From: Hymenobacter aranciens
GTDB taxonomy: Bacteria > Bacteroidota > Bacteroidia > Cytophagales > Hymenobacteraceae
DNA: 64,000 bases
Direction: 5' to 3'
Assembly: GCF_030580865.1 (NCBI RefSeq)
Contig: NZ_JAUQSY010000005.1
Span: 124,001 to 188,000 of the forward strand
Positions 1-9,500 of this stretch are shown one piece after another (the stretch's first letter is position 1; each line of letters starts with the position of its first letter). Made by a program: the position numbers and the translations under genes. Below the pieces are notes generated by a model, which was not told the origin of the DNA, did not search any database, and worked only from the letters and a program-made list of their open reading frames with translations.

Positions 1-1254
1 AAATTCCTGCTGCCGGGCGGCCCGTTCCTCGGCCCGCTTGCGCTCCGTGATGTCGACCCCTGTGCTGATAATCATCAGTAAATTACCATTCAGGCCCGAT
101 ACTGGGCGGAAACTGCGCAGCAGATGCCGTGGCTCCTGCTCGCCCCGTCGGGTTTCCTCCCAGGTCACTTCGCGCCGTTCGCGCAGGGCCCGTGCGAAGG
201 CCGTGCGGCGCTGCCGCATGGTGGAGCGAGTACGTTTGCGCTGGCGGCTGGCTTCTTCGTCCGTCTGGCCCAGCATCCAGACGCGCACGGTAGCATCGGG
301 TTCCACGGCCGGGTTTACAAACAGGTAGCGGTGCTCGGCATCGAATACCGCTACCGCCATAGGTAGCTGGTTGAGAATGGTTTCATAAAACCGGCGCTGC
401 TCGGCCAAGCGCTGTTCGGCGTGCTGCCGAGCCGTAATATTGGTGAGGTATAGGGTAGCATAGGACTGTCCGGGCGTAGCCACCGCCGTAAACACGTAGT
501 ATTGCCCGGCCACGGCCAGCGTTTGTTGGTGCTGAACGGGCCGCCGCAGCGCCGCCCGTACCAGCGACAGCAAATGGTGCCGCAGCTCGGTGCGAATATC
601 GGTCATCAGCGCTTCCAGCACCGGCACGGCGGCAGGGTTGGCATAAATGGGCTCCCCGGTGGCCGACAACCGTAGAATCGGGTTCGGATTCTGGTCGGAG
701 AGGTAAGACATGGCCTGTAGTTGCCCGTCGCGCTGGAACCGCTCAGTTACGTCGCGGTAGCAAATGAGGCGCCCGGCCTGCTCCTCATCCAGCACCAGGT
801 AATCCAACTCGACTATGCGGCCGTTATTCAAAGTAAACTGCTCCTGTAGAACAGTTTTGCCAGCCTGGTGCAACTCCCGTGCTCGTGCCGTGAAGGCCGC
901 CGGGTTGGCAAAAGTGTGGTCGATACTTATGGTGTGGTAGGGAATGGGGCTGTCCGGGTCGGTAGGCAAGCTCTCGCTTGAGAGGCCAAACATTTCGATA
1001 AATCGCTGGTTGACAAACCGAATCTGGCTTTCGTTATCCACCAGTATCAGGCCCAGCCGAATATTCTGCACCAGCGCAGCCAGCTGCGAATAGTGGCGTT
1101 GGGACCGGCTGGTGGCCGCCTGTAACTGCTCCTCCAATAGCGCAATGCGTGCCTGAGCCGCCGCCAGTTTGGTTTGAAGCTGCACACAGTGCGTCTGGGT
1201 TTCCGCTAGCCGGGTGCGCCAGTCCGCTTCAGCGTGGGGTAATTCTGGATTCAT
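1..1254 (-). CDS. Multi-PAS-domain sensor protein (5' part; 3' end outside window)
   Basis: An open frame reads from ATG at 1254 to the window edge (418 codons, no stop), so only the N-terminal part is present. The first ~60 residues are a Gln/Ala/Leu-rich helix, probably a coiled coil. At least three PAS-like segments follow. The first has GLILVDNESQIRFVNQRF and ends CYRDVTERFQRD. The second has LRLSATGEPIYANPAA and ends LTNITARQHAEQRLAEQRR. The third has VAVFDAEHRYLFVNPA and ends STGVDITERKRAEE. The DITERK-type ends are PAC motifs that normally lead into another PAS or a histidine-kinase core, so the missing part is probably a HisKA/HATPase module, though a GGDEF or phosphatase output cannot be excluded. 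There is no signal peptide or membrane segment in the visible part, which suggests a cytosolic sensor. No target can be inferred. Confidence 0.85.
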   Translation of the reverse strand, partial: MNPELPHAEADWRTRLAETQTHCVQLQTKLAAAQARIALLEEQLQAATSRSQRHYSQLAALVQNIRLGLILVDNESQIRFVNQRFIEMFGLSSESLPTDPDSPIPYHTISIDHTFANPAAFTARARELHQAGKTVLQEQFTLNNGRIVELDYLVLDEEQAGRLICYRDVTERFQRDGQLQAMSYLSDQNPNPILRLSATGEPIYANPAAVPVLEALMTDIRTELRHHLLSLVRAALRRPVQHQQTLAVAGQYYVFTAVATPGQSYATLYLTNITARQHAEQRLAEQRRFYETILNQLPMAVAVFDAEHRYLFVNPAVEPDATVRVWMLGQTDEEASRQRKRTRSTMRQRRTAFARALRERREVTWEETRRGEQEPRHLLRSFRPVSGLNGNLLMIISTGVDITERKRAEERAARQQEF

Positions 1255-1506
1255 AGCGGAAACAAGGATGGGGTAGGGGAAGCAGCCATACCAGCTGGGG
1301 GGCTGTTTCGCTGCAAACTCATGACTTGTAAAAAAAAACAGAATAAACTTAATTTCCTGTTCCCACACGCTGTCAAGTCAATGTGGCTGATAACGGGTGC
1401 TTCGACGGTGTTTTTAAGGAAATGTCAGATAGCCAGCAATGCCCACGCCGTAGGCCACAGCTTTCTTTTGGCTGGTCGTAGCAAAGAGCAGTAAATAAAC
1501 GAATTT

Positions 1507-1545
1507 TCTTTCCATAGCGAAACGTATTTTTTCGCTATGGAAAGA
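1507..1545. repeat. Perfect 16-bp inverted repeat (hairpin) downstream of glpD
   Basis: Arms 1507-1522 (TCTTTCCATAGCGAAA) and 1530-1545 are perfect reverse complements around a 7-nt spacer. The hairpin lies in the 355-bp gap between the end of glpD and the start of the PAS sensor gene, both on the minus strand. It could terminate glpD transcription, but no T-run follows on the minus strand, so it may instead be a dispersed palindromic repeat. Nothing else was recognised in 1255-1609. Confidence 0.7.
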
Positions 1546-1609
1546 CTTATTTCCGCGATAAACATAATTAATCGGCCGATAAACCGGGTATGGCCGGGTG
1601 CCTGTGCTG

Positions 1610-3199
1610 CTATCGTAGCAGATAGTGCCGGGCCACACGCTCAAAGTTGGCTAGCTGCTGCTGCTGCCAACTCACATCGTGCCCAAGTTCACCGGCCAGC
1701 AGCGCCGCTACTGTCGGCGCCATCCGGATGGCCGCCGCCGCATCCAGAAACAGCACCCGCACACGGCGCGCCAGCACGTCTTCCACGGTGCGGGCCATTT
1801 CGTGGCGGGCCGCCCACACCACCTCTGCCCGCACGAATTCAAGCTGCGGGTCAAGCTTCTCGCCTAACGCTGGCGCTGTGGCAATGAGTTGCTGTAAAGC
1901 TGCTTGGTCGCTGCCATACACGTAAAGGTGATTGCCGTAATCAGTAGTGGCCTGGGCGCCGTGGATGCGCAGCCGGGCCGTCTGGCTGGGCGCCGGGGGC
2001 AGCTTGCCCAAGGCGATGATTCGGTCCACCGTGTCTTCACCCATGCGGCGGTAGGTCGTCCACTTGCCGCCCGTGATGGTGACCAGGCCCGCCGGCGAGA
2101 CCAAGATTTTGTGGCTGCGCGACAGTTCCTTCGTAGGACCATTGCCGGCTTGCGGGGCCGCCAGCGGCCGCAGCCCGGCAAACACGCTCCGCACGTCGTG
2201 GCGCTGAGGCGGGCGGGCGAGGTAGCGCCCGGCGGTGCGCAGGATGAAGTCGATTTCCTCGTCCAGCGCCTGCGGCTCCTCGCTGCTTTCCGGCACCGGC
2301 GTATCGGTAGTGCCCAGGATGAGCCGCCCGTGCCAGGGCACGGCAAAGAGCACCCGGCCATCGTCGGTTTTGGGAATCATGAGCGCGTCGTGGCCGGGCA
2401 AAAACGATTTGTCCACCACCAAATGCACGCCCTGGCTGGGCCGCACCAAGCGGGGGCTGCCCGGCGCATCGAGCTGCAAAATCTCATCGACGAAAATGCC
2501 GGTGGCATTCACCACCGCCTTGCCGCGCAGCTCGTAGCTTTGGCCGGTTTCCTGGTCGGTGGCCTGCACGCCAGCTATCTGGCCGTGCGCGTCTTTCAGC
2601 AAGCCGCGCACGGCCACGTAATTGAGCAGCGTGCCGCCCAGCTCAATCCCCGTCTGGGCCAGGTTGATGGCCAGCCGGGCGTCGTCAAACTGCCCATCGT
2701 GGTACACCACGCCGCCGTAGAGGCCCGCCGGCCGCAGGTTGCCGAGCCGCCCCAAGGCTTCGGCCTTGCCGATGTGCGTGGTAGGGCCCAAACTCAGGCG
2801 GCCGGCCAGCAAGTCGTAGGCCTTCAGGCCCAGGATGTAGAATGCGCCGCCCCACCATTCGTAATTAGGAATGATAAACGACTGATTCTGGCAGAGGTGC
2901 GGCGCGTTTTGCAGCAGCAGGCCGCGCTCGTGCAGGGCCTCGCGCACCAGCCCGAGGTCGCCCTGCGCGAGGTAGCGCACGCCGCCGTGTACCAGCTTCG
3001 TAGCGCGGCTGCTGGTGCCCTTGGCAAAATCGGCTTTTTCCAGCAGCAGGGTGCGGTAGCCACGGCTCAGGCCGTCGAGCGCCACGCCCAGCCCGGTAGC
3101 CCCACCGCCGATAATGATTAAGTCCCATTCAATCGGCTGATTGAGCTGCCGAAGCAGGTCCGGGCGGGTGAAGGATGGCGGGGTTGATGAGGAACTCAT
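1610..3199 (-). CDS. glpD: FAD-dependent glycerol-3-phosphate dehydrogenase
   Basis: This gene encodes 529 residues, slightly longer than the ~500 residues of E. coli GlpD. The enzyme oxidises sn-glycerol 3-phosphate to dihydroxyacetone phosphate and passes electrons to quinone at the inner face of the membrane. A dinucleotide-binding motif GGGATGLGVALDG is at ~31-43, followed by LLLEKADFAKGTSSRATKLV, the FAD-binding signature of the DAO/GlpD family. A C-terminal alpha-helical domain with VWAARHEMARTVEDVLARR, typical of GlpD, closes the protein. The ATG at 3199 is kept because the dinucleotide fold starts soon after it. No glpF or glpK lies next to it; the product can join glycolysis at the level of the nearby aldolase. 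A divergent barrel gene begins 140 bp upstream. Confidence 0.95.
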   Translation of the reverse strand: MSSSSTPPSFTRPDLLRQLNQPIEWDLIIIGGGATGLGVALDGLSRGYRTLLLEKADFAKGTSSRATKLVHGGVRYLAQGDLGLVREALHERGLLLQNAPHLCQNQSFIIPNYEWWGGAFYILGLKAYDLLAGRLSLGPTTHIGKAEALGRLGNLRPAGLYGGVVYHDGQFDDARLAINLAQTGIELGGTLLNYVAVRGLLKDAHGQIAGVQATDQETGQSYELRGKAVVNATGIFVDEILQLDAPGSPRLVRPSQGVHLVVDKSFLPGHDALMIPKTDDGRVLFAVPWHGRLILGTTDTPVPESSEEPQALDEEIDFILRTAGRYLARPPQRHDVRSVFAGLRPLAAPQAGNGPTKELSRSHKILVSPAGLVTITGGKWTTYRRMGEDTVDRIIALGKLPPAPSQTARLRIHGAQATTDYGNHLYVYGSDQAALQQLIATAPALGEKLDPQLEFVRAEVVWAARHEMARTVEDVLARRVRVLFLDAAAAIRMAPTVAALLAGELGHDVSWQQQQLANFERVARHYLLR

Positions 3200-3314
3200 G
3201 TCGCGGGCGCTACTGAATGGATAAGTCGCTACAATCGACGCATTATGAATACCTTTGCCAGAGTATGCGCCAGCGGCAAACTATTAACGGCAAAAGCCTG
3301 GTGCAGTCTTTATC

Positions 3315-3322
3315 TACCTTTG
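3315..3322 (+). promoter_or_regulatory. Candidate -7 box TACCTTTG for the barrel-protein gene
   Basis: TACCTTTG matches the Bacteroidota sigma-A -7 consensus TAnnTTTG and lies 17 bp before the ATG at 3340, giving a very short leader. A second TACCTTTG is at 3250-3257. No clear TTG -33 element was found at the usual distance from either. Confidence 0.4.
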
Positions 3323-3339
3323 CTTATTTCAGTTTTCTG

Positions 3340-3966
3340 ATGATTTTACGTCGACTTCTTTTAAGCGGCGCTCTGCTCGGTCTGGGCACCATAGCCGCCC
3401 AGGCGCAGGAGGCGCCCAGCCCCGATTACACGTCCGCTGCCGGCGTAAGTCGCAAAGTAATAAGCTACCCGCGCACTTCGCTGGGCCTCACGGCTGGCTG
3501 GGGCGCCCCCTACGGGTGGGGCTTGGATTTCAGTCAATTACTGCTGCCCAATCTCGACGTGACGGCCGGCGCCGGGCTGGGCGTGGGCTGGAAAATCGGC
3601 GTGGGCACGCGCTTCTATTTTGCGCCGCAGCGGCGGGTGTCGCCCTTCGTGGGGGCTAACGTTGCGCGCACGTCCGGCCTCACGCACTTCAACCTGACCG
3701 TCAACGAAGGCACGTACCAGGAAGAACAGGTGCGGATAAATATCCGGCCTACGGCCACGGTGCACCTGCGCGGCGGGGTGCGCTGCCAGTTTCGCCGGGT
3801 GGGCCTTATCGGAGCGCTGGGCTACGGCGTGGTGCTGGGCGCCGACCCGGTAACTTACGTCTATGGCTATGAGCCACAGTATCAAATCACCCGCGACGTT
3901 GTGAATGCCATTGCCCCGGGCAGCTTCGAGCTATCGGCCGGGGTTACGTTTGGGCTGTCGAAGTAG
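3340..3966 (+). CDS. Secreted or outer-membrane beta-barrel-like protein, function unknown
   Basis: The start was set at 3340 because the protein then begins with a good signal peptide (MILRRLLLSGALLGLGTIAA, cleavage after AQA) and follows a TACCTTTG box. The longer frame from 3217 would bury that signal. The mature part (~185 residues) has alternating hydrophobic strands rich in Gly, Tyr and Phe, such as GLTAGWGAPYGWGLDFSQ and VGWKIGVGTRFYF. It also has arginines in PFVGANVARTSG and ends with strand-like ELSAGVTFGLSK. This fits a small outer-membrane barrel (OmpW/opacity-like), but no family signature is certain. It is transcribed away from glpD and converges on the aldolase gene across a shared terminator. 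Confidence 0.7.
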   Translation: MILRRLLLSGALLGLGTIAAQAQEAPSPDYTSAAGVSRKVISYPRTSLGLTAGWGAPYGWGLDFSQLLLPNLDVTAGAGLGVGWKIGVGTRFYFAPQRRVSPFVGANVARTSGLTHFNLTVNEGTYQEEQVRINIRPTATVHLRGGVRCQFRRVGLIGALGYGVVLGADPVTYVYGYEPQYQITRDVVNAIAPGSFELSAGVTFGLSK

Positions 3967-3982
3967 CAACGCCTAACAACAG

Positions 3983-4017
3983 AAAAAGCCTCTCCGATAC
4001 TATCGGAGAGGCTTTTT
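3983..4017. terminator. Bidirectional rho-independent terminator
   Basis: Two 17-nt arms (3983-3999 and 4001-4017) flank a single base; the stem has the GC core GCCTCTCCGATA and is bounded by A5 on the left and T5 on the right. It sits between the convergent barrel gene and aldolase gene and can terminate both. Confidence 0.9.
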
Positions 4018-4037
4018 AGGGTTAAAATGCCAGCAGG

Positions 4038-5117
4038 CTAGAACCGGCGGTTCACGGCGTTCAAATCCTCAAACGCCTGCTTGAGGCGGCTCACGAAGGT
4101 TTTCTCGCCTTCGCGCAGCCACACCCGCGGGTCGTAGTACTTCTTGTTGGGCGAGTCGGCGCCGCTGGGGTTGCCAATCTGGCCCTGCAGGTAGCCTTCG
4201 TTTTTCACGTAGTTGTTCTTGATGCCTTCCCAGAACGCCCACTGCAAGTCGGTGTCAATGTTCATCTTAATGGCCCCGTAGCCGATGGCTTCGCGGATTT
4301 CCTCCTGGCTGGAGCCCGAGCCGCCGTGGAACACGAAGTTGATGGGCTTGGGGCCGGTGTGGAAGTGCTCCTGCACGTATTCCTGCGAGTTGTGCAGGAT
4401 TTTCGGCTGCAGCTTCACGTTGCCGGGCTTGTATACGCCGTGCACGTTGCCGAAGGCCGCGGCGATGGTAAAGCGCGGGCTCACCTTCAGCAGTTCTTCG
4501 TAAGCATAAGCTACTTCCGAAGGCTGGGTGTAGAGCTTCGAGCTGTCCACATCGGAGTTGTCCACGCCGTCTTCCTCGCCGCCGGTCACGCCGAGCTCTA
4601 TTTCGAGCGTCATGCCGATTTTGGCCATGCGCTCGAGGTAGCGCTTGCAGATTTCGATGTTTTCCTCAATCGGCTCTTCCGACAGGTCAATCATGTGCGA
4701 GCTGAACAGCGGCTGGCCGGTCTGGGCGAAGTGCTTTTCGCCGGCATCGAGCAGGCCGTCAATCCAGGGTAGCAGCTTTTTGGCGGCGTGGTCGGTGTGC
4801 AGAATCACCGGCACGTTGTAGAGCTCGGCCATGGCGTGCACGTGGTGCGCCCCCGAGATGCCGCCGGCAATGCTGGCGCGCTGGCCGTCGTTGGACGGGT
4901 ATTTGCCCGCGAAAAACTGCGCGCCCCCGTTCGAAAACTGGATGATAACTGGCGAGTTGAGCTCGCTGGCGGCTTCGAGCACGCCGTTCACGGTGTTGGT
5001 GCCCGTCACGTTCACAGCGGGCAGGGCAAAGGCGTTATCCTTGGCGTATTGGAAAAGGGACTGTACTTCGTCGCCGTGCAGGACGCCGGCGCGGAGAGAA
5101 ACAAGCTGTTCGGCCAT
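4038..5117 (-). CDS. fbaA: Class II fructose-bisphosphate aldolase
   Basis: The protein is 359 residues, the same length as E. coli FbaA. It is the zinc-dependent enzyme that interconverts fructose 1,6-bisphosphate with DHAP and glyceraldehyde 3-phosphate in glycolysis and gluconeogenesis. Visible signatures are VILHTDHAAKKLLPWIDGL (catalytic Asp and zinc His), LEIELGVTGGEEDGVDNSD (zinc Glu and class II signature), AAFGNVHGVYKPGNVKL (zinc His) and FHGGSGSSQEEI (phosphate binding). This is the class IIA (FbaA) type rather than the shorter GatY/KbaY type. The gene is single and followed by the shared terminator. A LacI-type gene diverges 263 bp upstream, which may hint at sugar-linked control, but this is inference. 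Confidence 0.96.
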   Translation of the reverse strand: MAEQLVSLRAGVLHGDEVQSLFQYAKDNAFALPAVNVTGTNTVNGVLEAASELNSPVIIQFSNGGAQFFAGKYPSNDGQRASIAGGISGAHHVHAMAELYNVPVILHTDHAAKKLLPWIDGLLDAGEKHFAQTGQPLFSSHMIDLSEEPIEENIEICKRYLERMAKIGMTLEIELGVTGGEEDGVDNSDVDSSKLYTQPSEVAYAYEELLKVSPRFTIAAAFGNVHGVYKPGNVKLQPKILHNSQEYVQEHFHTGPKPINFVFHGGSGSSQEEIREAIGYGAIKMNIDTDLQWAFWEGIKNNYVKNEGYLQGQIGNPSGADSPNKKYYDPRVWLREGEKTFVSRLKQAFEDLNAVNRRF

Positions 5118-5230
5118 GATGGGGAAAAATGTGGGGAAAAATGACGGGCGGAACCGCGCACGCGATGAATGCGCGGAGCTTTTGCAGCACTAACCTACAA
5201 CATTACGCGGAGGCAGCCGGTTGGCAAAGC

Positions 5231-5258
5231 TTGATTTTGGCTGCAATGTATTAATTTG
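5231..5258 (+). promoter_or_regulatory. Candidate promoter (TTG-N17-TTAATTTG) for the LacI-type gene
   Basis: A TTG at 5231-5233 is followed after 17 nt by TTAATTTG at 5251-5258, one mismatch from TAnnTTTG. It would give a ~115-nt leader to the ATG at 5381. The intergenic space is shared with the divergent aldolase gene. Confidence 0.3.
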
Positions 5259-5380
5259 CTCGCTGTCATGCGCGGGCTCCTTCGGAACCTTCGCCGGCAG
5301 CGGCCAGCTTATCGGCTGGAAATTCAGTAAATTGGCCGCATTGTTGAACTGTGAGCCCCCCGGATAAAGAATTAAAATAA

Positions 5381-6421
5381 ATGGCAAATCGTCGCGCCTC
5401 CATTACCGACCTGGCCAAGGCCTTGAACTTGTCCACCTCTACCATTTCGCGGGCGCTGGCCGACCACAACGATGTGAGCGAGGCCACCAAAAAGCGCGTG
5501 CGCGAGCTGGCCGAAGAGCTCAGCTACCAGCCCAACCAGCTGGCCGCCGCCCTGCGCCGCGGCCGCAGCAACACACTCGGCGTGCTGGTGCCCCACATCA
5601 CCGGCAACTTCTTTCCGCAGGTCGTCAACGGTATTGCCCTGGAAGCCAGCAAGGCCGGCTTCAACGTCATGATTTGCCAATCGAACGAGGACGTGAAGCA
5701 GGAGCGCAAAAACATCGACCTGCTGATGAACTCGCAGGTCGAGGGCATCCTGGTATCGGTGTCGAATACCACCCAGGATTTCGGCCACTTCGATGCCGTG
5801 CGCAGCCAGGATGTGCCCCTGGTATTCTTCGACCGTATCGTGGAAGGCTTTCGCGGTAACAACGTGAGTGCCGTGATGCTCGACGACTATCAAGGTGCCT
5901 ATCAGTTGGTTAGTCACCTCATCGAGCAAGGCTGCACGCGCATTGCGCACTTCACCGGCCCGCTGCACATCAACATCCACAAAAACCGGCATCAGGGCTA
6001 CCGCGACGCCCTCACCGCCCACGGCCTCGAAATCGACGAGGACCTGATTTCGGTGATGGAGCTGAACCAGAAAACCGGCACCGCCGCTATGAAGCGCATG
6101 CTCAAGCAGTCTAACGTGCCCGATGCCGTATTTGCTTCCAACGACTTAGCCGCCGTAGGGGCGATGCAGGCCGCCAAAGCTCAGGGCTTGCGCGTGCCCC
6201 AGGACATGGCCATTGCCGGCTTCAGCAACGAGGTTTTCACCAGCCTCACCGAGCCCACCATCACCACCGTTGACCAAGGCTGCGAAACGATGGGCATCTC
6301 AGCCGTGCGCCTGCTCCAGAAAATGCTCAACGGCAACCCCGACCGCCAGGCCCAGCCCCGCAACGTGGTGCTGCGTCCCAAGCTGCTCGTGCGCGAATCG
6401 TCGCTGCGCAAGCCGGAGTAG
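5381..6421 (+). CDS. LacI-family transcriptional regulator
   Basis: The protein has 346 residues, typical for LacI/GalR. The N-terminal helix-turn-helix and hinge helix are clear: SITDLAKALNLSTSTISRAL, then KRVRELAEELSYQPNQLAA (residues ~7-55). A periplasmic-binding-like sensor domain follows, with NTLGVLVPHITGNFFPQVV, FFDRIVEGFRG, FTGPLHINIHKNRHQGYRD, FASNDLAAVGAMQAAKAQG, the PQDMAIAGFSNE region and TTVDQGCETMG. The effector is probably a sugar or sugar phosphate. The operator and target are not visible; the divergent aldolase and nearby trehalose gene are only positional candidates. A decayed copy of this gene's 3' end lies 3.7 kb downstream. Confidence 0.93.
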   Translation: MANRRASITDLAKALNLSTSTISRALADHNDVSEATKKRVRELAEELSYQPNQLAAALRRGRSNTLGVLVPHITGNFFPQVVNGIALEASKAGFNVMICQSNEDVKQERKNIDLLMNSQVEGILVSVSNTTQDFGHFDAVRSQDVPLVFFDRIVEGFRGNNVSAVMLDDYQGAYQLVSHLIEQGCTRIAHFTGPLHINIHKNRHQGYRDALTAHGLEIDEDLISVMELNQKTGTAAMKRMLKQSNVPDAVFASNDLAAVGAMQAAKAQGLRVPQDMAIAGFSNEVFTSLTEPTITTVDQGCETMGISAVRLLQKMLNGNPDRQAQPRNVVLRPKLLVRESSLRKPE

Positions 6422-6464
6422 CCTGAGCGAAACAGGTTTGTTTTGACGAAAACGAACAGCTTCA

Positions 6465-6545
6465 GAATAGCTTAAACGTTCAAAGCGCCCCGGATGCAGG
6501 AGAATTTCTCCTGCATCCGGGGCGCTTTGAACGTTTAAGCTATTC
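6465..6545. terminator. 40-bp perfect inverted repeat, probable bidirectional terminator
   Basis: Arms 6465-6504 and 6506-6545 are perfect reverse complements around one central base (6505). The repeat separates the LacI gene from the convergent T9SS gene and overlaps that gene's stop codon (6540-6542) and last codon. This is much longer than an ordinary terminator and lacks a strong T-run, so a palindromic-repeat origin is possible. Confidence 0.75.
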
Positions 6546-9500
6546 GACCAGCAAATGCTTGAGGACGGGGCCCTGCGACGTGTTCAGGCGCAGCAGGTAC
6601 ATGCCCGCGGGCAGGTGTTGCAGCTCCAGCACTGTCGGCGTATCGGTGGCGGGCAGCGGCACGGCGCGCACGCATTGCCCCAGGCCATTATAAAGCGCTG
6701 CCGTGGCCGCCGCCCGCAGGGCTGCGGGCAAGCGCAACGTAGCCGTGTGGTGGGCAGGGTTGGGGTACAGCTCGACCTGCGCTGCCAGCGCCGCCGTCCG
6801 CGAACTGAGCGGTGTCAGGAAAGCCACGGTGGCGGTGGCCGGGCTGAAGCCGCTGCCGCACCGTGTTTGCACCAGTACTGTGTAGGAAATGCCGGGCAGC
6901 AGGCCGCTCAGCGCTACGGGTGAGGCTGGGCTTTGCAGCACGACAGGAGCACTGCCATTGCCGGGGATGGCCGTGATGGTGTAGCTGGTGGGCGGCGTGC
7001 CAGCGGGAGCGACGAAGCTTATTGAGGCCGAAGTAGGAGTGAGCTGGCTGGCGGCAGCCCCACTAGGGGCGGGGCACTGCGACGCCAGGCATTGCACCGA
7101 CAGCTGGAAACGCTGGTTGGGACCAACATTATTCTGGCTGATAAATAAATAGTAATCAGCACCAACGTTGGTTCTGAAGCCTACGGTATTGCCAAAGGCC
7201 TGGTTTGGAAAACAAGCTATGTTAGGGCGGTGTCCGGTCAGGCATTGCAGGTTGGAGCAGGAGCCGGTGAATACCATCATCTCAAAAGGGTAGTTAGTGC
7301 CAGGGTTACAGGTGCTTACTACAATGCTGTCGCCGGTGCCCACGATGCGATAGAAAATGCCCGCGCCCTGCATTATCCCGTTACCGCAACGAACGTTGGG
7401 GTCGTTGGTGCGGGTAGCACTAACTAGGTTGCCGGAAACAAACTGCCCGCAGGTGAGCAGAATAGCCCCGCCGCACTCGTCATTAACCGGCGCGACGCCA
7501 GGCGTGGTAAACGGCACCGTGACCGGGGCTCCCTGGCCGGCGGCGCACTGTGCCTGCACCGTAACGGTGTAGACCGTGCTGGGACTGAGCGGCCCCAGCG
7601 CCACGGGCGAGCCAGCGGGCGTGGGTGTTACGGTAACCGGGGTTCCACCCCCGATGGGCGCGTACGTCACGGTATAGCCCGTGTTGCCGGCCGGGGCCGT
7701 AAACGTCAGTTGCGCCGCCGAGCTGCTAATGTTATCCACCCGCACGGTGGTGGGCGTAGCACACACCGGCGGCGTGCTGACGCAGATGGTAAACGGTCCG
7801 GTGGGGTCGACAGGGCCGAAGCCTGATACCTGCACGTAGTAAGTAGTGCCGGGCGTGAGCTGGCTTAGCTCCATCGGCGGGGCCACCATATTATTGTTGG
7901 CCCCCGACGAGCAGCCAATGGCCGCGAACGGCCCGTTGCAGGAACTGGCGCTGAAGGCCCGCAAGCGCCCGGCGGCATTGCCGGTTACCTGCACGGTGGC
8001 GGCGGTGCTGCCGGCGCCGGTGGCCGTAGTGGTGAAGGTAAACCACACATCGTTAGGATTGAAGCCTCCCACCCCGCAGTTGCCCGGATTCTGATACCCG
8101 TTCGGATTGGTGACGGTAGCGCCCACGTTGGAGGCGTTGATGGGCGTGCAGGTGGCGCCGACCGGGCCCAGCGCCACGGCGCCGCAAGGTTCGTCGTTGC
8201 TTTGCAGCGGCACCGTGAAGCTGACCGGGCCCACCAGCGTGCTGCTGCTGGTCGGGCCGCAGATTTGCCGCACATATACCTGGTAGGTAGCGCCGGGCGT
8301 GAGGCCGGTGAGGGTGGTGCTGGTGCCCGTGAGGCCGCCGACTTGCTGGCCGGTGCCGGGAGTGAAGCCCGTGGGGCCATACTCAACGGTAAACGTGCCG
8401 CCGCCACCGCCCGCATTGCCCCAGTTGATGAGCTGCGAGGTGGAGCCCACCGGGCTGGCCGTCAGGTTTTGCGGGGCCGGGCAAGCCGGCGGGTCGGTGA
8501 CGCAGATGGTGAACGCGCCGGTGTTCGCGATGCTGCTGCTGCGGACGCGGACGTAGTAAGTAGTACCGGGCTGCAGCTGGCCCACTACCAGCGGCGGCGC
8601 CGGCGCATTGTTGGCGCCTGCCGCGCAGGCCAGCGGAGTCAGCGGCCCGGTGGGCCCCGTCGGGGCCTGAAACACCCGTACTTCGCTGGCCGGAGCGGCT
8701 CCGGCGGGCGGCGGCGTGGCGTTGCCCACCGTGATGGTAGCGCCCGTGCTGGCCGCGCCGGTGCTGGCGGTGGTAAACGTAAACCACACATCGCTGGAAC
8801 CGATAGCGGGCATGCAGCCGAAGGAGGCATAGCCATTGGCTACGGTGCTGGTCGAGCCTTGGGTGGAGGCGGCTACGGGCGTGCAGGTGCTGCCGCCCAG
8901 CGGTAGCGCCCGCGCAGTGGCGGGCTCGTCGTAGGGGTGGGGCGTGGTGAAAGTCTGGGTAAGCACGGTACCCTGGGCCCCGCCGGCGCACCGGGCCTGC
9001 AACGTCAGCGTGTAAGCAGTCAGCGGCTGCAAGTTGTTCAGCGTAAAGGGCGAGCCGGTGGGCGCGGGCGAAACTGTAAGGCCTGGCCCGGCTGCCGTTG
9101 TGTAAGTTGCGACGTAGCTGGTATTGCCAAAGCCCGGCCGAAACGTAACGGTGGCCGAAGTGCCGTTGATTGGCGTAACCGTCAGATTATTAGGGTCGCC
9201 GCAGCTGGGTGGGTCGGCCACACAGATAGTGAAGGCGCCCGTTGTCACGGCGTCGTTGCTGGCCACGCGCACATAATAGGTGGTGCTGGGGCTAAGGCCC
9301 GCCACAGTAAGCGGCGGCGCGGGCCGGGTGCCGGGCTGCGTGTTGCTGGAGCAGGCAATATCGGTGAACGGCCCATTGCAGGAAGCGGCCGAGAACAAGC
9401 GAATCTGCCCGGCCGGGTTGCCCGTGACGGAGATGGTGGCGCCGGTGCTGGCGGGCCCGCTGGCGGCCGTGGTAAACGTAAACCACACGTCGCGCGGCGT

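Noticed and set aside
1414..1644. 76-codon minus-strand ORF between glpD and the PAS gene
   Set aside because: It runs through the perfect hairpin at 1507-1545, overlaps the glpD end, and has no signal peptide or family motif.
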